A stretch of DNA of 64,000 nt from CAVQBJ01 sp963724405 (GTDB lineage Bacteria; Actinomycetota; Thermoleophilia; Solirubrobacterales; Solirubrobacteraceae), in assembly GCA_963724405.1 (NCBI GenBank), contig CAVRUQ010000011.1, positions 620,001 to 684,000 on the forward strand, given 5' to 3'. Every line of letters begins with the position of its first letter. Position 1 is the first letter of the stretch. A program made the position numbers and the translations under genes. Shown here piece after piece: positions 10,460 through 18,725 of this stretch. The notes under the pieces were generated by a model. It did not search any database and was not told where the DNA came from. It was given only the letters and a program-made list of their open reading frames with translations.

Positions 10460-11086
10460 TCAGCTTGAGCCGAGCTGTCGAATCTGGAACGCCCGCACGA
10501 TGTCGGTGATGCCCTTGATCAGCGCCCAGATGCCGGCAAAGACGAGCAACGTGGCTGCGCGCGTGAGGAAGAACTGCCCGCTCACCCAGAAGGCGAGGAT
10601 GATCATCAGGATGCCGCTGAACAGGCCGAGCCACCACAGGTCGTTGAATTCCTGCTCGGCGAACGCCTGAACCGTCCAGAGAATCCCGATCAGCAGGAAC
10701 ACGAAGCCGAGGATGTCGGCGAACCCTGCGAACGTCGCTTCCGGCTGGATCAGGGCGACGATTCCGGAGGCCGTCAGCAGCACCCCGAACAGCGCCCACA
10801 CCCACCTGGCGGAGCTCTCATCCAGGGCTGCCAGGAGGAACTCCTCGGCGGCGAACACCAGAAACATGATCCCGGTCAGCACCCCGACCGTTGTCACCGA
10901 GGCGTGGTTGAACTTCAGCACGACGACCGCGATTACCAGCCACAACACGCCCAACAGCAGCTCCACCCACCAGTAGCGGGCGAGCTGCTGCACGAGCGGG
11001 CGCAGGCGGGCGTCGTCGGGGGACTGACTGCCAAGGGGACCGCTCAGCCCGTTGGCAACCCTCTTCATTTCTTGCACATCTGACAT
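10460..11086 (-). CDS. HdeD / DUF308 family membrane protein
   Basis: A 208-residue protein with six hydrophobic segments arranged as three similar helix hairpins after a 35-residue soluble N-terminus. The hairpin pattern (WWVELLLGVLWLVIAVVVL, then GVLTGIMFLVFAAEEFLLA, and repeats GLFSGILMIILAFWVSG) is that of HdeD-like proteins, known in enterobacteria for acid resistance. It lies 58 bases upstream of the P-type ATPase and 74 bases downstream of the coiled-coil gene, all on the minus strand, so one stress operon is likely. The acid-stress role is from family knowledge; the neighbouring ClC and arginine deiminase genes fit it. Confidence 0.88.
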   Translation of the reverse strand: MSDVQEMKRVANGLSGPLGSQSPDDARLRPLVQQLARYWWVELLLGVLWLVIAVVVLKFNHASVTTVGVLTGIMFLVFAAEEFLLAALDESSARWVWALFGVLLTASGIVALIQPEATFAGFADILGFVFLLIGILWTVQAFAEQEFNDLWWLGLFSGILMIILAFWVSGQFFLTRAATLLVFAGIWALIKGITDIVRAFQIRQLGSS

Positions 11087-11160
11087 GACTGACTCCCGTA
11101 GGTCTAGGTGGGGATGGCGCCCGGGACTTCAGTTCGGTCCCGGGCACCACCCAGAGCTGC

Positions 11161-11604
11161 TCAGGCCGCCGATAGCTCGGCCGCCTCCATGCTCGCCAAC
11201 TCGGCGTCGAGCACTGCATACTCGGCCTCCTCGATCGCCGCGTAGGCGAACTCGAGCGCGAACGCGGCGTCGTCCACCTTGTGCTCGGCGTGGTGCTGGG
11301 CCCGATTCACGTCGTGCTCGGCCCGCTTGCTGTCGATGTCGTCGCGGATCTTCGCGATGTGCTCGTTCCAGGTGCGCTGCAGGTCATACCACCAGACCGA
11401 GAGCTTGTTCTTGTTCGCCTCGGCTGATTCGCGCAGCTTCTTGGCCTGGTCCTGAGCATCAGCGCGCGCGGACTCGACATCCGCTTGAAGGTCGTCCTTG
11501 GCCTTGCCGCGCGCCGCGGCCCCACGCTCCTGCGCCTCCTTGGCCCGAGCGGAAAGCTCGGCCGACTTTGCCGAGAGAGCCGTCAACTGATCAGATAGAG
11601 CCAC
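11161..11604 (-). CDS. coiled-coil / helical hypothetical protein
   Basis: A 147-residue, almost wholly helical protein rich in Ala, Glu, Lys and Asp, with no Cys and no membrane segment. Residues about 1-70 have heptad character (SAKSAELSARAKEAQERG), followed by KLSVWWYDLQRTWNEHI and an acidic helical tail. ATG 11604 has an upstream GGAGGT ribosome site. It is the first gene of the likely HdeD/P-type ATPase operon. No family function is known to me; a structural or chaperone-like stress role is only a guess. Confidence 0.75.
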   Translation of the reverse strand: MALSDQLTALSAKSAELSARAKEAQERGAAARGKAKDDLQADVESARADAQDQAKKLRESAEANKNKLSVWWYDLQRTWNEHIAKIRDDIDSKRAEHDVNRAQHHAEHKVDDAAFALEFAYAAIEEAEYAVLDAELASMEAAELSAA

Positions 11605-11850
11605 GTCTACCTCCTTCGGGTCGTTGAAGCACCAACATTGTCGGGACGCCGCCCGTCGGGCATCCGTAGTTCGCTGACTTCGCGCCTCGGCTTCCTGCGC
11701 GACGCCTCCCCCGGGTGCACCTCAGCGAGGCGTCCTTCAGCGCCGTGAGCGGGCGGCACGGGCGACGGCGGGGCGCGGGCGACCGCGGGTAGCGGGCGAC
11801 GGCGGGGAGCGGCGGCAACGGCAGTCGGCGGGCTCAGTTGTTCATCCGGG

Positions 11851-12010
11851 CCTCCTTGGAGGCTGGGTGGTGTCGAAGCCCCCAGTCCAAGGAGGACACC
11901 GGATGAAGTTGCACGCTAGCGCGGCGTTGTCATTGAGACAGCGTGAGCGGATGGTCTGTCGTGTGGTTGATGAGGGATGGCCGCTGGCGAAGGCCGCTGG
12001 ACGCGCGCCG
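11851..12010 (+). mobile_element. IS481-like transposase 5' remnant
   Basis: ATG 11903 opens MKLHASAALSLRQRERMV, then CRVVDEGWPLAKAAGRA, the typical start of an IS481-type transposase (first helix of its helix-turn-helix). The match ends near 12005, where the element is deleted. Upstream, CCTCCTTGGA (11851-11860) and TCCAAGGAGG (11886-11895) form a 10-base inverted repeat, probably part of the terminal region. GC-rich tandem motifs (GGGCGACGGCGGGG) lie just left, at about 11758-11815. Only about 100 coding bases survive, so it cannot transpose. Confidence 0.6.
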
Positions 12011-12079
12011 GGTGCGGTTTTCCCGAGACCGGCCTCGGGGGCGCTCCGTCGGCATCTTCGGCGGTGCAGGCCGAGGAGA

Positions 12080-12124
12080 CCATTGGTGCCGTGAATGCCC
12101 GCTCCACACAGCCCACACCAATGG
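12080..12124. promoter_or_regulatory. inverted repeat upstream of the arginine deiminase operon
   Basis: CCATTGGTG at 12080-12088 and CACCAATGG at 12116-12124 are perfect 9-base arms separated by 27 bases, ending about 96 bases before the permease start. It could be an operator for operon control (an ArgR or Crp-like site is possible, though the sequence is not a classical ARG box) or a leftover of the adjacent insertion sequence. Confidence 0.4.
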
Positions 12125-12220
12125 GTCGCCGACCGCGCCGCGCGTGCGGGCATATGCGTAGCCATGACTCGTACCGACTTCGGATGTCGATGGCTGGCCC
12201 GGGCGGAGAGGATCCACGCC

Positions 12221-13672
12221 ATGAGAGATCAAGCCCACGCCATAACCAACGACGCAGCGGTCAGCCCGCCGGACGTCAAGACACCGTCGGCGGCGACCGT
12301 CTCATCCACGCCCGCCGAGACGCCACACCGTCTCGGTCTGGCCGGCGCGACGGCGCTCGTCGTCGGCAGCATCGTCGGCGTCGGCATCTTCAACCTGCCG
12401 TCGTCGCTCGCGCCCTACGGTCCGATCACGATTGTCTCGATGGGCCTGACGACGGTCGGCGCGCTGGCGCTGGCCTGGCTGTTCGCGTCGCTATCTCGCC
12501 GCATGCCGGCCCCCGGCGGCCCGTATGCGTATGCGCGCGTGGCCTTCGGCAACAGGCTCGGCTTCGCCAACGCCTGGTCGTACTGGATCACTGCGTGGGC
12601 GGGTAACGCGGCGATCGCCGTCGGCTGGGTGCTGTATGTCGAGGTATTCATCAATAAGGGCCAGACCAAGATCTGGACGGTTCTGCTGGTGCTCGTCGGA
12701 CTCTGGGTTCCGGTGGCCGTCAACCTCAGCGGCCTGAAGAACATGGGCTCGTTCCAGCTGGTCACGACGATCACGAAGTTCGTGGCGCTGGCGTTCATGT
12801 CGACCGTTGGCCTGTTCTACATCAAGAGCGGGAACTTCCACCCGTGGAACGTAAGCGGTCACGGCGCGATCAGTGCGATCGGCAGTGGCATGGCGATCGC
12901 GCTGTTCAGCTATCTGGGCCTGGAGACGGCTTCGGTCGCGGCGGCGAACGTCCGCAACCCCGACAAGAACATCCCCCGCTCCACGCTGCTCGGCACGCTA
13001 GCGACGGCGGTCGTGTACATGCTGTCGCTCACCGCGGTCTTCGGGATCGTCTCGAATCAAAGCCTCCAGAAGTCCACCGCCCCGTTCTCGGCCGCCGTCA
13101 ACGTCATGTTCGGCGGAACCGCCTGGGGCAATGTGATGGCGGTCGTCGTGATCATCTCGGGCATCGGCTGCCTCAACGGCTGGACGATGATCGTCGGGGA
13201 GATGCCGCGCGCCGCCGCTCAGGACGGCGTCTTCCCCAAGCGGTTCGAGAAGCTGAACCGGAAGGGGATGCCAGTCTTCGCGATCATCGTGTCGACGGTC
13301 TTTGCCTCCGTCGCGATGGTCATCAACTACCTCGGCTCCAACGGAACGACGGTCTTCACGACGCTCGTGCTGATGACCGGCATCACCGCGGCGATCCCGT
13401 ACGGCTTCTCCGCGGCAGCGCAGATCAAATGGCGCATCGCCGACCAGAAGCAGATCGAGTCGCCGAGGTTCATCCGCGACATGATCGTCGCCGTCCTGGC
13501 GTTGGTGTTCTCGGCCCTGTTTGTCTACTACTCGCGCGACACCGGGCACAGCTTCTGGGTCTACTGGGGGCCCTACCTCCTGACGGTCGGTGCGTTCCTC
13601 ATCGGAGTCCCGATCTACCGCAGACAGGTTCCCCGGATGGCTGCTCCCGGCGAGGTCCCGCCCTATCGATGA
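12221..13672 (+). CDS. arcD: APC-family amino acid permease, probable arginine/ornithine antiporter
   Basis: A 483-residue protein from ATG 12221, preceded by GGAGAGG; the longer frame from 12095 adds a sequence unlike a permease and lacks a ribosome site. It has the APC start GATALVVGSIVGVGIFNLPSSL (first helix with the GxG turn), about 12-13 membrane helices, and MPAPGGPYAYARVAFG. It overlaps the carbamate kinase gene by ATGA and heads an arginine deiminase operon. It therefore probably exchanges external arginine for ornithine, as ArcD or ArcE do. Substrate is inferred from context; APC permeases of this shape also move other basic amino acids. Confidence 0.88.
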   Translation: MRDQAHAITNDAAVSPPDVKTPSAATVSSTPAETPHRLGLAGATALVVGSIVGVGIFNLPSSLAPYGPITIVSMGLTTVGALALAWLFASLSRRMPAPGGPYAYARVAFGNRLGFANAWSYWITAWAGNAAIAVGWVLYVEVFINKGQTKIWTVLLVLVGLWVPVAVNLSGLKNMGSFQLVTTITKFVALAFMSTVGLFYIKSGNFHPWNVSGHGAISAIGSGMAIALFSYLGLETASVAAANVRNPDKNIPRSTLLGTLATAVVYMLSLTAVFGIVSNQSLQKSTAPFSAAVNVMFGGTAWGNVMAVVVIISGIGCLNGWTMIVGEMPRAAAQDGVFPKRFEKLNRKGMPVFAIIVSTVFASVAMVINYLGSNGTTVFTTLVLMTGITAAIPYGFSAAAQIKWRIADQKQIESPRFIRDMIVAVLALVFSALFVYYSRDTGHSFWVYWGPYLLTVGAFLIGVPIYRRQVPRMAAPGEVPPYR

Positions 13673-14664
13673 GCCAGGTGCGGAATCCTAGGGGCGGCCC
13701 GGCCCGTCCGCGCGCCGTGGTCGCGCTGGGTGGCAACGCGCTCCTGCGGCGGGGAGAGCCGCTCGAGGCGGCCAGTCAGGCGCGCGCGGCGCGCGCGGCG
13801 GCGGGCATCCTGGCCCGCGCGTCCTCGTCGTACCAGCTCATCCTGACCCACGGCAACGGCCCGCAGGTGGGGCTGCTGGCGCTGATGAGCGACGCCTACA
13901 CCGGGACGACGCCGTACCCGCTCGACGTCCTTGGCTCGGAGACCGAGGGTCAGATCGGATATGTCCTCGAGCTCGCGCTGGAGAACGCCGTTCCGCGCCA
14001 GGAGGCCGTCACCCTGCTCACGCGTGTCGTGGTGGACGACGACGACCCGGCCTTCTCTGCGCCGTCGAAGTTCATCGGCCCGGTGTACTCGGAGAGCGAC
14101 GCGCGCTCTCTGGCCGAACAGCATCACTGGACGGTCAAGCCTGACGGGGACGCCTGGCGGCGCGTCGTTCCCTCACCGCAGCCCCGACGCGTCGTGCAGC
14201 TCGACGCGATCGAGCGGCTGCTGGACGGCGGCTTCCTCGTGATCTGCGTGGGCGGCGGGGGCATCCCCGTCGTCGAGGACGGCTCCGGGCACCAGCGGGG
14301 GGTCGAGGCGGTCATCGACAAGGACCTCGCCTCGGCGCTGCTGGCCGGCGACCTGGGCGTCGAGACGCTCGTGCTGGCGACTGACGTGGGGGCCGTCTAC
14401 GACGGCTACGGCACTCCGGAGCAGCGCGCGATCCAGCGCGCCACGCCGAAGAGCCTGCGAGCGCGCGACTTCGCGGCGGGGTCGATGGGGCCCAAGGTCG
14501 AGGCGGTGTGCCGCTTCGTGGAGCGCACGGGCGCTCGCGCGGCCATCGGCAGCTTGCAGGAAATCGACGGTCTACTGAGCGGACGCGCCGGCACCCAGGT
14601 ACTGCCGGATGTGCCCGACTTCACACGCGCAGAAATGGGAGCACACAATGTCGGAGCAACTTGA
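13669..14664 (+). CDS. arcC: carbamate kinase
   Basis: A 331-residue protein starting at ATG 13669, overlapping the permease stop by four bases. It has the amino-acid-kinase fold: VVALGGNALLRRGEP at the phosphate loop, LTHGNGPQVGLL, and later CVGGGGIPVV and VIDKDLASALLA. It converts carbamoyl phosphate and ADP to ATP, CO2 and ammonia, the energy-yielding last step of the pathway. Its end overlaps the arginine deiminase start (14648), so translation is likely coupled. Length matches the family (about 310-330). Confidence 0.95.
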   Translation: MSQVRNPRGGPARPRAVVALGGNALLRRGEPLEAASQARAARAAAGILARASSSYQLILTHGNGPQVGLLALMSDAYTGTTPYPLDVLGSETEGQIGYVLELALENAVPRQEAVTLLTRVVVDDDDPAFSAPSKFIGPVYSESDARSLAEQHHWTVKPDGDAWRRVVPSPQPRRVVQLDAIERLLDGGFLVICVGGGGIPVVEDGSGHQRGVEAVIDKDLASALLAGDLGVETLVLATDVGAVYDGYGTPEQRAIQRATPKSLRARDFAAGSMGPKVEAVCRFVERTGARAAIGSLQEIDGLLSGRAGTQVLPDVPDFTRAEMGAHNVGAT

Positions 14665-15895
14665 GCGAGCGGTGTCTGTAAGCGTCGAGTCCGAGGTCGG
14701 CACGCTGCGCAAGGTCATCGTGCACCGGCCGGGGCTGGAGCACAAGCGGCTGACGCCAACGAACGCCGAGGAACTGCTGTTCGATGACGTGATCTGGGTG
14801 AAGCGCGCGGAGGAGGAGCACGACGCGTTCTGCAGCGTGATGCGCGACCGCGGGGTGGAGGTCCTTTACGCCGAGCAGCTGCTCACCGAGGTCCTGGAGC
14901 TGGCGGAGGCCCGGGAGTGGATCCTCGATCGCGTGCTCGACGAGCGCCACGTCGGCGTGTACCTGGCCCGCTCGCGACACGACTGGGGCCGAAGCGCCTC
15001 GCCGCGGGAGGTGGCGGATCTGCTGATCGGCGGGATCACCAAGCGCGACCTAGCCGAGGGTGAGGGCTTGACCTACGAGTCCAGCGACCTCACCGACTTG
15101 CTCCTGCCGCCGCTGCCGAACTTCCTCTTCCAGCGGGACCCGTCATGCTGGATCTACGACGGCGTGACGCTGAACCCGATGGCCAAGCCGGCCCGCCGGC
15201 CCGAGACCGTCTTCATGGAGGCCATCTACCGCTGGCATCCGATGTTCCTGGCGGCCGGGAGAGTGCGCGTCTGGCACGGCGGCACCGAGCAGGACTGGGG
15301 TCGCGCGACCGTCGAGGGCGGCGACGTCATGCCCATCGGCAACGGCGCGGTGATGATCGGCATGGGCGAGCGGACGGCTCCGCAGGCGGTGACGATGATC
15401 GCCCGGGAGCTGTTCAAGGCCGGGTCCGCGCGCCTCGTGTTCGCCGTGATGCTGCCGCACTCGCGGCACTACATGCATCTCGACACGGTCATGACGATGG
15501 TCGATCGCGACGTCGTGACGCTGTTCCCCGAGGTGGTCGACGGCGCGCGCGTCTGGTCGATACGCCCCGGAGAGGTGCCGGAGCTGCCGGTCGTCGAGCG
15601 GTTCGACGGCGGCGTGGTGGACGCGCTGCAGCACGCGCTCGGGGTGCCGGAGATACGGACCGTGCCCACCGGCGGCGACTCGTTCGGCAGCGAGCGTGAG
15701 CAGTGGGATGACGGCAACAACCTGCTCTGCCTCGAGCCCGGCGTGGTGATCGCCTACGACCGCAACGTCGCCACCAACACGCGGCTGCGCAAGGCCGGGA
15801 TCGAGGTCATCACCGTGTCCGGGTCCGAGCTCGGGCGTGGCCGCGGTGGCTCTCACTGCATGAGCTGTCCCGTCCAACGGGACGCCGCCTTCTAG
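14648..15895 (+). CDS. arcA: arginine deiminase
   Basis: A 415-residue enzyme from ATG 14648, in the normal family range. It hydrolyses arginine to citrulline and ammonia. Family motifs are present: FQRDPSCWIYDGV (substrate Asp region), EGGDVMPIGNGAVMIGMGERT, HSRHYMHLDTVMTMVD with the catalytic His, and GRGRGGSHCMSCP with the nucleophilic Cys near residue 406. It lies between arcC and arcB and overlaps arcC by 17 bases. The longer upstream frame from 14609 is an artefact of the overlap. All key residues are intact, so activity is expected. Confidence 0.96.
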   Translation: MSEQLERAVSVSVESEVGTLRKVIVHRPGLEHKRLTPTNAEELLFDDVIWVKRAEEEHDAFCSVMRDRGVEVLYAEQLLTEVLELAEAREWILDRVLDERHVGVYLARSRHDWGRSASPREVADLLIGGITKRDLAEGEGLTYESSDLTDLLLPPLPNFLFQRDPSCWIYDGVTLNPMAKPARRPETVFMEAIYRWHPMFLAAGRVRVWHGGTEQDWGRATVEGGDVMPIGNGAVMIGMGERTAPQAVTMIARELFKAGSARLVFAVMLPHSRHYMHLDTVMTMVDRDVVTLFPEVVDGARVWSIRPGEVPELPVVERFDGGVVDALQHALGVPEIRTVPTGGDSFGSEREQWDDGNNLLCLEPGVVIAYDRNVATNTRLRKAGIEVITVSGSELGRGRGGSHCMSCPVQRDAAF

Positions 15896-15898
15896 GCC

Positions 15899-16900
15899 AT
15901 GTACAACCTGCGCAACCGCAGCTTCCTCAAGGAGATCGACTTCACGGCGCGCGAGCTCGGGCACCTGCTCGAGCTCGCGCGGGCGCTGAAGACCGTGAAG
16001 TACGCGGGCACCGAGGTGCCGCGCCTGCGCGGCAAGGAGATCGCGCTCATCTTCGAGAAGACCTCGACGCGCACGCGTTCGGCGTTCGAGGTGGCCGCCT
16101 ACGACCAGGGCGCGCACGTGACCTACCTCGACCCCAGCGGCTCGCAGCTGGGGCACAAGGAGTCGATCGCCGATACGGCGCGCGTGCTCGGCCGGATGTA
16201 TGACGCGATCGAGTTTCGCGGCTCCGCGCAAAGCGACGTCGAGGAGTTGGCGGAGAACGCCGGCGTGCCCGTCTACAACGGGCTGACCGACGAATGGCAC
16301 CCGACCCAGATGCTGGCCGACTTCCTCACGATGCACGAATCGAGCCACCGGCCGTATGACGCGCAGACGTACACCTACATGGGCGACGCCCGCAGCAACA
16401 TGGGGCGGTCGCTGCTTGTGATGGGGGCGATCATGGGCGCCGACGTGCGGATCTGCGCGCCCGAGCAGCTGTGGCCGCCGGCCGAGGTGCGGACCCTCGC
16501 CTCCGACCGGGCCGAGCGTTCGGGCGCCCGGATCACCCTGAGCGAGGATCTCGACAAGGCGCTGAAGGGCACCGACTTCATCTACACCGACATCTGGGTC
16601 TCGATGGGTGAGCCCAAGGAGGACTGGGCCGAGCGTGTCCGCCTGTTGTCGCCCTACCAGGTCAATCGCGCCGCGCTGGAGCGCACCGGCAACCCCCGGG
16701 TGAAGTTCATGCACTGCCTGCCGGCCTTTCATGACGAGAACACCGAGGTCGGCCGCGAGGTCATGGAGCAGACGGGCCTGAAGGACGGGCTGGAGGTGAC
16801 CAACGACGTGTTCCAGTCGCCGGCCAGCATCGTCTTCGATCAGGCCGAGAACCGCCTGCACACGATCAAGGCGATTCTCGTGGCCACGATCGGGTCGTAG
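15899..16900 (+). CDS. arcB: ornithine carbamoyltransferase (catabolic type by context)
   Basis: A 333-residue enzyme beginning three bases after arcA ends. It carries the carbamoyl-phosphate motif STRTR (near residue 57), the HPTQMLADFLT signature and HCLPAFHDENTEVG with the catalytic Cys. In this operon it would run catabolically, splitting citrulline with phosphate into ornithine and carbamoyl phosphate for ArcC. The YNLRNRSFL start and length of about 335 resemble the ArcB/ArgI type. Sequence alone does not separate catabolic from anabolic forms; gene context does. Confidence 0.95.
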   Translation: MYNLRNRSFLKEIDFTARELGHLLELARALKTVKYAGTEVPRLRGKEIALIFEKTSTRTRSAFEVAAYDQGAHVTYLDPSGSQLGHKESIADTARVLGRMYDAIEFRGSAQSDVEELAENAGVPVYNGLTDEWHPTQMLADFLTMHESSHRPYDAQTYTYMGDARSNMGRSLLVMGAIMGADVRICAPEQLWPPAEVRTLASDRAERSGARITLSEDLDKALKGTDFIYTDIWVSMGEPKEDWAERVRLLSPYQVNRAALERTGNPRVKFMHCLPAFHDENTEVGREVMEQTGLKDGLEVTNDVFQSPASIVFDQAENRLHTIKAILVATIGS

Positions 16901-16916
16901 GAGAGGGGCGAGCGCG

Positions 16917-18167
16917 GTGTTCAACGGCGCCAACACGGCCTTCATGTTGCTGGCCGCTGCCCTGGTGATGCTCATGACGCCGGGACTGGCGTTCTTCTAC
17001 GGCGGGCTCGTCGGTCGGTCGAACACGCTGACGATCATGGTTCAGAGCTTTGCGTCGCTCGGGGTCACCACCGTCCTGTGGTGGCTCGTCGGCTATTCGC
17101 TTTGCTTCAGCGGCGGCGCGGATGGGCTCTACGGGAACTTCCACTACGCACTGCTCCGCCACGTCGGCGTGAACTCGATCTACGCGCCGTCGCAGATCCC
17201 CCTGGTCGTCTTCATCGCCTACCAGCTGATGTTCGCCATCATCACGCCGGCCCTGATCACGGGCGCGTTCGCCAATCGCGTGCGGTTCCGCGCGTACCTC
17301 CTGTTCCTCGTCGTCTGGCAGCTCGCCGTCTACTACCCGTTCGTCCACATGATCTGGGGCGGCGGTCTGCTCGAGCACTGGGGCGTGCGCGACTTCGCCG
17401 GCGGGATCGTCGTGCATGCCAGCGCCGGGTTTGCCGGACTGGCCTCGGTCCTCTATGTGGGCCGGCGGAAGTTCTTCGACTCGCCGCACAACATCCCGTT
17501 CATCGCGCTCGGCGTCGGCCTGCTCTGGTTCGGCTGGTACGGCTTCAACGCAGGCAGCGAGCTGAAGGTCGATGGCGTTGCCGCGATCGCCTTCCTCAAC
17601 ACGACCCTCGCCGCCGCCTTCGCGTCACTCACCTGGCTGCTCCTGGAGTGGGTCAGCGCCAGGAAGCCAAACTTCGTCGGACTCCTGAGCGGCGCCGTCG
17701 CCGGCCTCGCCGCCGTCACGCCGGCGTGCGGCTATGTTCCCATTTGGGCGGCCGTCGTCATCGGTATCGCCGCCGGCGCCGTCTGCTACTCCGCCATCGC
17801 GCTGAAGAACAGGCTGGGATGGGATGACGCCCTCGATGTCTGGGGGGTTCATGGCGTGGGCGGGCTGCTGGGCATCGTCCTACTCGGGGCCTTCGCCAGC
17901 ACCGCCATCAACCCGGCCGGAGCCCAGGGGCTGATCCACGGCGGAGGCGCGTTCTTCGCCAAGGAGCTCGCCGCCGGAGCCGGTTGCGCCGCCTATGCCT
18001 TTGTCTTCACCGGCGCGATGCTGCGCCTGATCAACCTGATCACGCCGGTGCACGTGGGCACGGAGGAGGAGCGGGGGCTCGATGCCGCGGAGCTCGGCGA
18101 GGCGGCCTACACGTTCGACCCACCGACCTCCGCGACGAAATCGAAGGCCGCCGCGGCGAGCGGCTGA
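16917..18167 (+). CDS. amt: ammonium transporter (Amt family)
   Basis: A 416-residue membrane protein from GTG 16917, with AGGAGAGG just upstream and a 16-base gap after arcB. It has eleven helices and the Amt signature TPGLAFFYGGLVGRSN, the pore region FVHMIWGGG, and later DVWGVHGVGGLLG with the twin-His-type pore histidine. Amt channels move ammonium or ammonia across the membrane. As the fifth gene of an arginine deiminase operon, which releases two ammonia per arginine, it could recapture or release that ammonia. No GlnK gene lies beside it, unlike the usual amtB-glnK pair. Confidence 0.93.
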   Translation: MFNGANTAFMLLAAALVMLMTPGLAFFYGGLVGRSNTLTIMVQSFASLGVTTVLWWLVGYSLCFSGGADGLYGNFHYALLRHVGVNSIYAPSQIPLVVFIAYQLMFAIITPALITGAFANRVRFRAYLLFLVVWQLAVYYPFVHMIWGGGLLEHWGVRDFAGGIVVHASAGFAGLASVLYVGRRKFFDSPHNIPFIALGVGLLWFGWYGFNAGSELKVDGVAAIAFLNTTLAAAFASLTWLLLEWVSARKPNFVGLLSGAVAGLAAVTPACGYVPIWAAVVIGIAAGAVCYSAIALKNRLGWDDALDVWGVHGVGGLLGIVLLGAFASTAINPAGAQGLIHGGGAFFAKELAAGAGCAAYAFVFTGAMLRLINLITPVHVGTEEERGLDAAELGEAAYTFDPPTSATKSKAAAASG

Positions 18168-18404
18168 GGCGGCGTGGCGAGAGGCGCCGTCAGGCCCCCC
18201 CTGAAGCTCGAGCCCGTACCCGAATCGATCGACCGTGGCCTGCACGACGGTGCCGCGGACGTGCCCGTTGTTGGGCAACGGCGTAACAACCCGCAGCGCA
18301 TCCGTGACCTTGCACCGTCGTGCGCCGAGCCGCCCTGGCAAACACTGATCGCCGTGACCGCGGCCGAGTCACGACACCGAGTGAGCGCCCTGGCATGTGA
18401 TCAG

Positions 18405-18688
18405 GCCGATCACAAGTGGTTCAGCCGCATCTGCGTTGCCGCGTGCTCGGCCACACGCTGATGGACATCGACCCGCAGTACCCGCAGGTCGATGTGGACC
18501 AGCTGAAGGATCTGGCCGACACGAAGGGTGGTCTTGGAGGCCGAGGCACTGGACGGCGCGGCGGCCGACCCGTTCCAGACCGAGCTCGCGGCCGAGGCAG
18601 AACAGGCCGAGGCCCGCCAGGAACGCCAGCGACAGCGGAAGGCAAACAAGGCCGTAAGGCCCGGGCCCAGGCCCAGGCCAAGGCGTAG
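18405..18688 (+). pseudogene. polyphosphate kinase 2 (PPK2) C-terminal remnant
   Basis: The stretch ADHKWFSRICVA followed, in shifted frames, by LGHTLMDIDPQYPQVDVDQLKDL and VLEAEALDGAAADPFQTELA matches the C-terminal third of PPK2-type kinases (ADHKWFRNL, then a DxxYP region). At least two single-base shifts are needed (about 18442 and 18532), perhaps a third near 18650. The bases before 18400 do not continue the kinase, so about two thirds of the gene is gone. It lies between amt and the intact P-type ATPase. It cannot be functional. Confidence 0.6.
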
Positions 18689-18725
18689 CCGTCATCAGCA
18701 TCGCGTCAGACAGGAGACAGACCTC

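Noticed and set aside
12844..13668. N-terminal extension of carbamate kinase through the permease gene
   Set aside because: It is the out-of-frame shadow of the permease; the kinase fold begins at the ATG at 13669.
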